DNA of 64,000 bases from assembly GCF_048128805.1 (NCBI RefSeq), contig NC_136015.1, positions 22,840,745 to 22,904,744 of the forward strand, read 5' to 3'. Below the pieces are notes generated by a model, which saw only the letters and a list, made by a program, of their open reading frames with translations, was not told the DNA's origin and ran no database searches. Each line of letters opens with the position of its first letter. Position 1 is the first letter of the stretch. Made by a program: the position numbers and the translations under genes. Below are positions 13,213 through 24,600 of this stretch, one piece after another. The stretch comes from Centroberyx gerrardi (Eukaryota > Chordata > Actinopteri > Beryciformes > Berycidae).

Positions 13213-16200
13213 CATCAGCACTGATGCAGAAATAAACAATGCATTTCAGCAGTTTTCAGAAAAACTGCAGCTAGTAACTTTCCACAAGCGCCTCTCAATG
13301 ACATCTTGCTCTGGCCGGCTGCTTGTGCTGCAGACCGTGACAGGAGAGCAGAGGAGGTAAGATCAATCGGGTCCAATACCACTGTCAATACTTTAGAAGG
13401 AAAACTAATGGCAGCCAGTATATCTGATGATGGAGATTTTCTTTTGTTGTTGTGTGAAAGATAAACACTTTGTTGGAAAGCATCCCTCAAAACTGGCTGC
13501 CGATGAGCAACTGTTTACAGGAAAGTGGAAAATACCTTAGCTCTTAATGTACTTGCTTTTAATCAAACCCATATGCAAGTTTTCAGGACAGAGACACATG
13601 GGACATTTCATTATTTATAACATTTTACTAGAAAGGGAGATAAGAAAAATATTTCCCAGCTTAGACTGAAAGACCTGAACATGAGATGCGATCCTCTGCA
13701 GGGTAAGTAATTGTTATTATGGTAATTTCAGGAGAAGAGAAAGTAATCACTGATTTAATTCACACTTAAATCCCTCAGTCACTGCTTACTTGAAATGGTC
13801 CTGCAGTGCCACGTTGAAATCGAAGGCGTCTCCTCGGTCCCCGAAGCCAACGCCTATGAAAGCACTGCGACCTGCGAGCGGAAGACGATATTAGTATCAG
13901 AGTAGGAGTATCAAACTTCCTACACATTTTTGCTAATCAAATGTATTTTCTATGACTATTCCATGTTATACAAGCATGATGATAAACATTTGTTAGCATC
14001 CATGTTCAAATCATACATATTCGTTTATCTATCTATCACCTAGATTTTGTGTAATGACACTTTAAACACTTTTGGGGCATGTGTCATTCTGCATAACATT
14101 TCTTGGCCCCTTGAAAACACAATTTTCAAATTCTATGACTTTTCTAAGGGCAAGTTCACACCAAACATGTTGAGAAGTTTATTTGAACTCTGGAGCGTTA
14201 ACTCCTTTAGTTCAGTGAGAACAAGTGACAACGATGCCATTTGAGAACATGATCTGAACCAACTACAGGAAATGACCCCAAAACACAAGGGATTATGGGT
14301 AGAAAGAGACGGATGTTGACATCTGACAACCAGCAGCTCCTCATGCTTGGAAAGTCTAGCAGAACAAAATGAAGTCTGGACTGATGCTCATATTCAGCTA
14401 TTTCTTCATGTGTTCTTAACTGGTATGAACACCACAGAAGAAGAGATAGACACGTCCATCATGGTTAGCTAAAGTTATAGAGACTGGAATCAGATTTGTT
14501 TTGAATCTCTCACCTGGCAGGATGACAGGTGACCAAAAATCTGTCCAATAAACAAGCTGCTTGTGAGTCATGTGACTATTGTTTACAAACCCTGGTTCAC
14601 TTGTAATTGGTAGTTTGAACCTAAATGAACCAAATGCAAAAATGCAACAAAGTGAACTTTTCCACTCTGGTTCAGACCACAGAAAATGAATTTGGAGTGA
14701 TTATTATTATCATTACTTGTTTCTTAACATTCCCATCCTCACCGCTGTCATCCTGTATTCGCAGAACAAAGTACCGGCTGGAGTCACTGACTGTTTCCAC
14801 GGCGATGCCAGGATACTCCTGCACCGGCGCCTGGGCAAACAGCTCCCCTGCAGGACGGGAGGGCCAACCACAACACACACATGCAAAACACTGAACCGTT
14901 TATCAAAACGGTGAACCGATGCTGTCAAAAGCAGATGGGCTGTTGCTTGGTGACAAGCCGGTCCACATTTTAGTCATAATCTCACAAGTTTGTCACTAAT
15001 GTCGCTACTGAACACAACACTTGGATGTTGCAATGCCTTATCTGCTAAGATGTCTTACCTAAAACCACATGAATGACACTGATGCAGAAAAGCCCCACCC
15101 ATCTGGTACTTCATACAGGTTAAAACAAACGCTAAGAGATATTTGAAAATGCTGTTTGACCCACGTCTGGTTTGGAGATTTAATACAAATACCAAAACTT
15201 TTATTAAATTTGTCTTTGGCTTCACCATGAGTAACAAGACAAGATGATCAATACAAACCTTGCAAACAACACAGACAATAAAAACAGTAAAATACAGAGT
15301 TACAGAATACGGTGCAGGTTTAGTCTTGGTTGTCATACCTCAACAAAATTAGTAAATCCCCAGTCTCTGGACCTTGAAACTAAATTTCTAATTTAATGAT
15401 ACAAACTGGGGAGGGAGGGGGTGTATATGTTGATTTTGGTTTAAAATCGTTAAAGCACTAGGGACAAAAGACCTTTTAAAAACATTTTTACGTACCTTCA
15501 GCATCCTAAAACACTTCCCAGAAGGTAATAATTGGAATTCATCATGTAATGGGTGAGACTGATCAGTATTGATTTTGTGAGCGTTTTGTCTTGTATACAG
15601 GTCAGTTAGCTGTGACACTGACACTTATACAACGCTGCCGTACCTGAGACTTTGTCCTCCAGTTTGATGAACGCCACCTTGCCCTTGGCTGTGATCCTCA
15701 TTCGGCCGGACCAGTCAGGAGCGTCCAGCTTCCAGTCAGCTGCCCTGCGGACAAACAGTCAGTCCAAATGAGAAACACACCATTTAAAAAACACAAACAT
15801 ATGACACCTACCCTGACAAAATGATTGCTAACATGAAGGTAAAACTCTGGATTGAATATTAGTAAGGTTAGTAGCCATTCTGAGACTTTTACTTATGAAA
15901 CTTAACATTTTACAGCAGCTAATCCTCTGAAATTTTTAAATATTGGGCATAGAACATCAGGGGTTTTTTTCCCATAATGGATATATATAGTGTTTTGGAA
16001 TGGAACATCTATAATAACTAACATCACAACTAGGGCTGCAGCTAATGATTATTTCCATTATCGATTAATAGTCTCCCTAATACATAATGTAACATAACAT
16101 TATATAATAGTGTAACCCATCATTTGAATGGCTTCATTAAAACAGTGTTTTACTAGGGAGATTTTCATCAAGTACCTACATAGTAATATTGTGTACTTAC

Positions 16201-17254
16201 AATACTTTTCCATAGGTTAATACACGGCTTAATACACTGTTAAGTGTTACCAAAGGTGGGTAAACTATTATCTCCAGTTGGTGATCATCATAAAGCAAAC
16301 AACCACCAGTATAAACTCAAATCAATCATTCATAAAAGTATTAATTTATGCTGTTTTACCTGACAAATTTAGATCAATTTTATTATGCTCTCTATGATTT
16401 ATATTATGAATTTTCTACAGCCTGACTAAAAAGCCGGGCAAACTCTATATTCTGCAAATAAAACGGTCGTTAAAATGATCCTTGAATAATAAAGAATATA
16501 CTTAGATTTGACCATTTCACTACATCCCTGGTTATAGCTATCCATTTTGTACCAAGTCATATCTCAGATGGGGGCAAACTCTTATTAGATGGGGGTCTGG
16601 GGGTCTGAAGTGGATCTATTTGGGGGTCCTTGACATGAAAAAGTCTACTTAAAAATCAGAGCTATTCCCAATCCAGACTAAACAGATGTCATCCATGTTT
16701 CCAGTGTGCCTGTCAGTCACAGTGGAGGGACAAAAGCTGTTGACATTTATCCATAACAACAGCCTGAAGCAAAAGTGTCCAAATTGAAAAGCTGCACTCT
16801 TTAATTCAATAGTTTCACTGCGAAAAGAGGACATCAAAGCTGTCACCAGAGCCAGTGGGCTAGCTGGATCTGTCCTGGCAAACCGCCCACATCGACCGGC
16901 ACGATATCTCTGTCTGTCAATCGATCCGCACTGTTAGCACAACGCAGCACGGAAAAAGCAAACCGTTTCTGCATATTTACAATGTTCAGAAACGGATAAC
17001 CATCTCCGGTGCTGACACAACGTAAAGCCTGTATCCCTGTCCGTGGTTTGAAAGCATGTACCGGCAGCAAGCAGTGGAAGTAAAACACCAAACACCGAGC
17101 AATAACGAGCACACTGTAAAGCCGTATTGTAGCGCTGGTGTCGACCGACCGTTATTTACCTGTATCCGCGGTTTGTAGCTCGCGGCGGGATGCGATAAAC
17201 GTTGACATCAGGTTTAACGCACAGGATCGACTCGTACTCGCCCTCGGCCGCCAT
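10548..17254 (-). CDS. necap1: NECAP endocytosis-associated protein (NECAP1-like), 8 coding exons, complete
   Basis: Adaptor-associated protein of clathrin-coated vesicles; the family binds AP-2 appendages and regulates AP-2 at the plasma membrane. Exons on the minus strand: 17160-17254, 15644-15744, 14743-14847, 13790-13871, 13032-13140, 12127-12274, 11244-11337, 10548-10602. All junctions are GT/AG and the phases join into 789 nt, 262 aa plus stop (human NECAPs are about 263-275 aa). The N-terminal ~135 residues form the PHear (PH-like) domain, with [49 protein letters not shown] and [21 protein letters not shown] Pro-rich linker with LLPPPPGGK follows, then the internal WGDF (W237-F240) and the C-terminal WIQF (259-262), both WxxF AP-2 ear ligands. 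The LLELDS and DLWGDFST stretches favour NECAP1 over NECAP2; that choice is inferred. Start chosen at the family N-terminus (MAAEGEYES). Divergently paired with the epsin gene. Confidence 0.93.
11965..12004 (+). mobile_element. Retroposon 3'-tail fragment
   Basis: Short piece with gaagcgctttgtaaac and gctatataaataaag, the tail type of the element at 2641-3228, within a NECAP intron. Confidence 0.45.
13149..13206. repeat. (AC)29 tract next to the NECAP exon 5 acceptor
   Basis: An uninterrupted dinucleotide run. On the gene's strand it reads (GT)29 and stops 8 bases before exon 5 (13032-13140), taking the position of the polypyrimidine tract. Confidence 0.95.
14144..14690 (+). mobile_element. 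Dispersed repeat family R1, copy 1
   Basis: About 550 bp shared with copies at about 31238-31845 (inverted) and 40470-40890. Shared landmarks are gggattatgggtagaa, ctcctcatgcttggaaag, gaacaccacagaagaagag, gagactggaatcagattt and gagtcatgtgact. Class not recognised; a non-autonomous DNA transposon is plausible. It lies in NECAP intron 3. Confidence 0.65.
16032..16080. mobile_element. Short transposon-end fragment
   Basis: tagggctgcagctaatgatt followed by attatcgattaat matches a terminal sequence very common in fish genomes. Only about 48 bp remain, within NECAP intron 1. Confidence 0.35.
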
Positions 17255-17257
17255 CTT
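17247..17257 (-). promoter_or_regulatory. YY1-type motif overlapping the NECAP start codon
   Basis: On the minus strand the sequence reads AAGATGGCGGC, the consensus YY1 site, and its ATG is the NECAP initiation codon. YY1 sites at or just after the transcription start are typical of TATA-less housekeeping promoters. Occupancy is inferred, not shown. Confidence 0.5.
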
Positions 17258-17322
17258 GATTCCACTGTTATTGATGTGGGAGTTGTGGTTGACTCATTTA
17301 TTCGGTCCTTTTCTGGGGGGGG

Positions 17323-17363
<41 letters not shown>

Positions 17364-17660
17364 AACCGCCAGACGGCGTTAAAGTACACGGTATCCCAGT
17401 GCATCAGAGATGTTATTGCTGCTTCATTCTCATAAAACTGCATGATAATAATCTTAATGTAATAATAAAAAAAAATAGGTCTACATTATTGTTTATTACT
17501 TACCAATCTAGAGCATCAATAAGCAATTCAAGCAGAATGAATTGTGAGAAATTGGTATTTAACAGCAAGTAAATAAAAATGATGGAAAAAAAAAAAAAAA
17601 AAAGTCGTGAGGGGGCGTGGCCTGGCAGGTGCTGTAAACTGCGGAAGCGGAAACCGTTGT
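17255..17660. promoter_or_regulatory. Candidate bidirectional promoter between NECAP and epsin
   Basis: This is the gap between the NECAP start codon and the probable first epsin exon. It contains a GT tract (about 17322-17360), an AT-rich stretch ending in AATAAA and an 18-A run (17586-17603), a GC-box-like GGGGGCGTGG (17611-17620) and an ETS-like GCGGAAGCGG (17641-17650). No TATA box is evident on either side. The AATAAA followed by an A-run looks like the tail of an inserted reverse-transcribed RNA, but no source could be identified. Shared promoter function is inferred from the divergent layout. Confidence 0.45.
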
Positions 17661-18372
17661 AGTCTCCTCGAAGATTCCTGAAGACCCAGCATCAGGGCAA
17701 GTGCTTTTTTTTGCTGAAAATATGCATATTTAATACAGGGAATGGATTGTGGTCTGTGCGTGTGATGTTAAACTCACTCTGCAGCTGCTTCTGGAGAAAA
17801 ATAACCCTCCTTTGGTTGCCAAAGTGTGATAGTAAGCTGATTCCGGCTGGCTTGAAAACAACACTCGTTCGTTAGCCATATTGGCGATGCTCGACCGCTA
17901 GCCAGCTGACTGCTGGCTGTCTTCTGTCGCTCTCCGAGGTGCTGAAAACACGTATCGTGACGCCTGACAGCTACGTTAGTGATATCTGCCAGCATGTCGA
18001 CTCACAGTGATTATGTTTCAAACTGCAGAATCATTCTCTAGCTATGTATTTGGCGTTTTAGCACTGCAACGTTAGCTAGCAAGATCCTGGTTGGCTTGTC
18101 CTACAGGATGCTACCAGCTAGTAGCGAGCTAGCTGTTTAGCCAGGTAGATGACGGTTGATTTTTGTCGCAGTGATTATGACAAAGCTGGCACACAACCAC
18201 ACTTGCTGAAAATAATAGCCGTATCATTTTCAGCATGTTTTGGCAGACGTCTTGTGGCAAATACTGCCCGCATTCTTTGATTCTGAGCTCTCTACATTTC
18301 CATGATTGCTCGTCACTCAGTGCCAGTTGGTGCACTGAGCTTTGCTTTACGCTGCTTGTTTTCTCCCTGCAG

Positions 18373-18526
18373 TTGTAGGATCTAGTTTCTGATTTCCTGA
18401 TTCCTGAGGGGATCCGATGCAGTCAGGGGGAAGAGAGACCAACAGAATGAGCACTCACTGAGCCAGCAAGGGCACACAAGCAACATAAAGAGTAGTCTTT
18501 GACAGCAGAGTCTTACTTTACAACAG
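18373..18526 (+). other. Probable 5' UTR exon of the epsin gene
   Basis: A pyrimidine-rich acceptor (tctccctgcag) ends at 18372 and a donor-like gtatgg starts at 18527. The coding exon probably begins after the acceptor ending at 18665, giving a short leader before the ATG at 18731. An earlier exon near 17640-17700 is likely, but its donor is unclear. Confidence 0.45.
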
Positions 18527-18730
18527 GTATGGGACTGTGTGTGTGTGTGTGTGTGTGTGTGGGGGGGGGGGTTGTGTTCAATGTGTGTGTAAGCCTGTGT
18601 GTGTGCACTTGGTTTGTGCATGTGTGTGTGACCCATTTCTCTCTGCTGACCCTGTGAGTGTGCAGCATTGCTCACTAGTTCTCTCTGAATCAGATCGCGG
18701 TGGTTTGATCCCCCTCCTCCCCCCGACACC

Positions 18731-21578
18731 ATGACGTCCTCCATGCTCCGCCGCCAGCTGAAGAACCTGGTCCAGAACTACTCTGAGGCCGAGGTCAAGG
18801 TAAAGGAAACTAAAGGTTAAATCTAAGACTAATAGGGCAAACGGCTAGACAAAACCTCCACAGTAATGAGCACAACAAGCTCAAGTCTCAAGTTACGCTG
18901 AAGTGAATTGCGGTGAGTTTGCACATTGAGATTTCTCATCAGTCCTGAACCTAATGTTCTGGAGCCTGGGAAATGGGGAGATATTATTCCCTCTTGCTTT
19001 AATGCTGATCTGATGTGACATGATCAGTAACAACATGGTAGAAGAGTTTATCATTTCTCCCTTTCCAGTAATATGGGATCATGTTAAGTTAGAGGGGGAC
19101 TTGTAACACTGCAGCCAGTCCAACGATTCAGACTGATTTCTGGTCACAAGCCAGCATCTTTAACCTTTAGGCTACCACCACCCTGTACCTACTGTGCCTG
19201 AGTTGCACTCTAAAGGTGATGATACACAGGCAATTTTTTTTTTAGAAAAGCAAATTTGGCCTAAATAGTTACTGAGAAATTTGACAGTTGGAGGAGTGAA
19301 AATGGATGAAATAAGATAATGCTGCCACCAATGCCATCTTGGCCTCCTCTTACCCACTGAAAATTTAATAATTTAATAATTTTATCGAGGTTATCCACTG
19401 GAATTTCATAACATATGTATTATAGGCTCATTTATGGCTCTGGCATCTAACAGCTAGCTAGCTTGCTAGATTAAATGTTATATAAAGCATTTGGAAAATT
19501 TGGAAAATTCTGGGCTGACAACAGGTCACCTGACTAATTTTCTTGTCTCAGATTGGTTGATGTTGAAACCTTGCCAGCAAAGCTTGCTTTCCGATCAAGC
19601 TTGGCTAGATTTCAAACTGCTACATATATTATATATTTCCAAATTTGCCCCAAGTTTGCCCTAAAGGTTTCCCTGTGTGTCATCACCTTAACTTCTTTCC
19701 CCCTCTGCCTCTCTCAGGTGAGAGAGGCGACGTCCAACGACCCCTGGGGTCCGTCCAGCTCTCAGATGGCTGACATCTCAGACCTGACCTACAATGTGGT
19801 GGCCTGCAACGAGATCATGACGATGCTGTGGAAACGCCTCAAAGACGACAAGAACTGGAGACACATCCACAAGGTGAGGGGCGGAGGAGGGAGGGGAACC
19901 TGAACAACATAGCTTTATTGACATTAATCAGCACCTCATGGAACATAATCTCTCCTTTCCATCACATCAGATGATTTATTTATTTGGTCTTGAGTGAAGA
20001 AGTAAACTGCAGTACCACATCTGGTGTAAAGTTACTGCTGTCACCAACTCAGACATGAGTCCATTCAAACTCTGCCAGCCATGTGACTTTGTATATGTGT
20101 CTACTACTATCATTGTATCTCTTTTGTATAGGAGTTATTTCTTACTGAATCGTCATTACTATAAACACAGAGGTTTAGAATTAGTTCCTTTAGCTGTTTT
20201 GTCTCCAACAGTCTCCAACTCTGATAGAAAACCTGATATAGCAATTTATGTATTGTCTATTAGAGAAGGAATAAAAACTGTTAATAGCATCAGTCTTTGT
20301 ACGCATTGTGTGCATTGCTAGTTCACTTTAGTTTATTTTTTTAGCTGTATACAGTATATTTGTTTGTTTATATTCATGCTTTTTGTTTTCCCTCTTAGTC
20401 CCTGACCCTGCTGGAGTACCTGCTGAAGACCGGAGACGACCGCGTGCTTCTGAAAATGAAAGACAACATCTACATCGTCAAAGCTCTCACAGAGTTCCGC
20501 TTTGTAGAAAAGGATGGCAAAGATCAGGTGATGCTCATGTTGTGGTGATGCTGCTACCAAACTGCTGCTGTTCAGAAAACATATTTACTGTATGTAAGTT
20601 GCTAATTCTGTGTGATACATGACTGAACCTCTAGGCAACACTCCAAGATTCAAACCACATTTAGCCTAATTCTTTTTTTCTCACTTAAATTCAAATATGA
20701 TTGGGGTAAAAAACTCATATCTTAGTAACAAGAGCTTGGCATTTACTCTTGAACCTGCCTTGATTAGACCCAAAGGGCTTGGGTCAGGCTGAATTTCTCT
20801 TTAGTTTCACTAAGCTCTGGTTTGGCTTTTGCTCAGGTTCAAAGATATTGTGGAAAAATACTCTAATCAGTTTATTTTTTGATGGTAAAATCAGGATTTA
20901 GTGGGTTTGGTCTTGTAAGAAGCTGTCCTCCCCTTTGGGTTTGCTTCAGGTTTCGAAATTGTTCAGGTTCAGGTGGGATTGGGCTCAAATTTTCAAGCTC
21001 CCAAGTCAAGCTCTAATGTGAGCAAGTGTGTGTCTCCTCTCCCAGGGTGGGAATGTGAGAGAGAAGGCTAAGGTCGTCCTTGTTCTCATGGAGGATGATG
21101 AGAAGCTGAAGGAGGAGAGAGACTTTGCCGTCAAGACCAGAGAGAAGACGTCCAAAAGTGCAACTGGTGAGCCTTTCTGTCCGTCACTGTTCCCCCACTT
21201 AACCTGTAACACATCTGTTATGTCCAGGTCAATTTACTTTGTGGCAGAATATCTTTATAAAGTTGGTTTTATTCACACTTTGCATTTTCAGATCAAACTG
21301 GTTGAAGTCAGGGCCAGATCAGCATGCGGTGCAATTCCAAGTGCTAACCCTAACCCTAACAACAAACAATATAAAATGAGTCAGTCATAACATAAAGGAT
21401 TAAAAAGATGTGAAAAGTAGGCCTGTATGTTGATTAAATGATTAAACACGGGGTAAGAAGAGCAGTGCAAGTAAATGATAAAATGTAACAAAGTAGTTTA
21501 GGTAAAGGCAATACCAGAAATGTATGACAATTCAAAAAAATATGCTATCCTCATAATTTACACTCACTCACTCACTCA

Positions 21579-21611
<33 letters not shown>

Positions 21612-24600
21612 TTCACACTCTCGTTCCCATCCCCTCTCACCAGCCTCATCCTCCGACAACCCAAAGGACCCCAACTACAAGCCCTGCTACGTCCCCGGGA
21701 CCTCTGGCCTCCCCTCTCTAGACAACATACCCTCAGTAGCTGACTTGGCTGCTTCCTTCGCCGCCCGCAAAGAAGAGCGGCTGAGACAGGAAGCTGAGAA
21801 GAAAGATGCGGAGAGGAGGGTGAGCACACAGCTATCACAGCAAAGACAAGGGAACTGTACAACAGCATAAAAACGCTCATTCTTGAAGCCTTTTGATTCC
21901 AGTCATGGATGGTATCATTATGATGCATCCTGCCTATCCAGATTATTTTTTGAAACTATGACAGGAAACTGAAAACACACACTAGAACCAGGCCGCAGGT
22001 TCAATACCCACAACAGACACTGTGTATCCTGTCGGTGTCTGAGCAAGACATTGAACTCCTGCCTGCTAGTTCATTGTATGTCGCTCTAGATAAGAGCTTC
22101 AGCTTATCGCCTAAAATGTAAATGTGAGCATATTTCTTAGAGGTGTTGTAATGCCAGAGATCTGCTTATAATAGTCAACTATAATAGACAACTAAGACCC
22201 TACCAACTGATTACTTGACTAGGAGAGAACAGGTAATTAATTTGATTTGATTTGATTTGGATCTCTTTTAGCCTATTGGCTAATCTTCCAAGAGTCCACA
22301 TTAAAAACATTTAAGCATACAATAATTCATATTATACAACACATAATTATTGACACACATATATCATATACATACATGCATGACACCTATAACCTACATA
22401 CATTGACACTTATCCCGTATGGACCTACATATATACACATATTAATCTACATGTGTTCACTCTACAAACCTACTGACAGTGCAATACAATAGTGTGATGA
22501 TAACTACATTTAAATCTTGAAATCTTGCAATCAACAATCCAGCTGCCGTACTGTTCTTGAGTGAGTTATTGTAATGAATTCCATAATTTAACAGTTCTGA
22601 AAATAAAAGTCCGTCTTCCCATTTCAGTTTTTATTTTTGGTAGTACATAATGATTTTTATCTCTTATTCTTATGTTAACTTGATGTTTATCACGTACTAA
22701 TAGCAGTTTGTCCTTAATACTAACTGGCTTTTTAAACTTTTGAATTTTTGAAATTAGTACTATAGAATGTTGTCTCACATGCTCTACTACTGTGGGCCAT
22801 CCCATTGTAATATGTAGTTCACTCACTCCTTTCTCAAACCCACACCTTAAGACCATTCTTGCTGCCTTGTTAAGTGTGATCTGCAGTCTCCACATATATA
22901 TATTAAAAAAAAAAAAGTTTTGTCACACACCGGCTCAAACCATCTAAAACGTATTTTCCTCTTTATTTGTTTGCATTTGCGATATCCTAGTCCAAGATGA
23001 CTGAGGACGAGCTGCAATGGGAAGACGCGGGCAAAACTGACAAGCCAAAAGCAGGAGCCTGGGGAGGAGAGCCATCAGAGGAGGAGGAAGAGGAGGAGAA
23101 AGCAGGCCCATGGGGGGCTCCCAAAGAACCCAAAGAGGCCACCGACCCATGGGGCGCACCGACGAAACCAACCACGACGACGACTACCACAACAGCCAGC
23201 AATGATCCCTGGGGGGTTCCAACCAAAGCTGAAGAAGACCCGTTTGCAGCGCCAAAATCTGACGAAGATCCATTTGTGGTGACAAAGAATGGGGAAGATC
23301 CCTTTGCAGCACCAACAGATGAACCCGATCCATTTAGTGCACCGAAGGACGGAGAAGATCCGTTTGGGCCTAAAAACGACTCGGATCCCTTCAGTGCACC
23401 AAAAGGTGACCCGTTCGGCGCACCGAAAGATAGTTCAGACCCGTTCACCGCACCGAAAGACAAGGAGGATCCATTTGCTGCTCCAAAGGATAAACCAGAT
23501 CCCTTCAATTCCACTAATGATGACCCATTTAATACACCGAAAGACGATCCGTTCAGTACCCCAAAAGATGATCCGTTTAATGCTTCAAAGGACGATCCGT
23601 TTAATGCCCCCAAAAACGACCCGTTCAATACCCCAAAAGACGACCCGTTCACCGCACCAGCGTCGTCACCCACTAAAGAGGACCCATTTGCGGCACCAAC
23701 ATCCCCTAAAGAAGACCCCTTCACTGCTCTGACAACACCGCCTAAAGAAGACCCCTTTACTGCTCCGACAACACCGCCTAAAGAGGATCCTTTCTCCACG
23801 CCGTCAAACCCTCCTAAAGACGACCCCTTCGCTGCACCGACGACGCCCCCTAAGGAGGACCCGTTCGCGGCGCCGTCCAGCCCGCCCAAAGATGTCGCCT
23901 CAGATCCTTTCAATGCCCCTCTGGCGAGTCCGCCCAAAGGCAACTCGGACGCATGGGGCGCCCCGGCCAGCTCACCGCCCGCCGCAGCGGCGGACCCCTG
24001 GGGGGCGCCATCTGCTCCACAGATGGAAGCGAAGGCCGGAGATCCCTGGGGGGACGCTGCCTCGCCCACCAAGACTTCGGATCCATTTGGGGACGAATCC
24101 AAACCAGACAGCGACCCATGGGGAGCCCCAGGTGAGAAGAGATGGAGTGACAAAGATGATGGAGCGAAATATATATTATTGAACAACAATGACATCTCAT
24201 GTTTTTGAGTTCTGCTTCAGCAAAGGGAAGCAAGGGAGATGTCAGAAGTAGAGGATAGGCAGTTATGCTCTACGTATAAAACATGACCCAAATATCTTTT
24301 AATGTGTAAGAGCTTCACCAAATGTAACAAATCTATTAATACATTTTGTTGTGGCCATAGTTTAGTTAGTGAAAATGCAAAATCATTTAAATCTAATCAT
24401 CTCTATTTGAAGTTCATGGCAGTCGACATTTATCGGTGACCACTAGGACTTGCAACATTGACAGGTTTCTGGCACAGCCCCCATGTCCCACCCCTTGCAG
24501 GACGGTGGCCTGTAATGGACACAAACAAAGTCACATTTTCACAATAGAGACGAGTAAGCTAGCTAATTAGAGCAGAGATCCAACAGAAATGTCTAGTGAA

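Noticed and set aside
23289-23732. 147-codon sense frame in another phase of the DPF exon
   Set aside because: Shadow frame inside a confirmed exon; the DPF phase joins correctly to flanking exons.
22987-24195. 402-codon open frame antisense to the epsin DPF exon
   Set aside because: It is the complement of a low-complexity repeat (DPF codons read backwards as NGS-type triplets), starts and stops outside the exon by chance, and has no splice or homology support.
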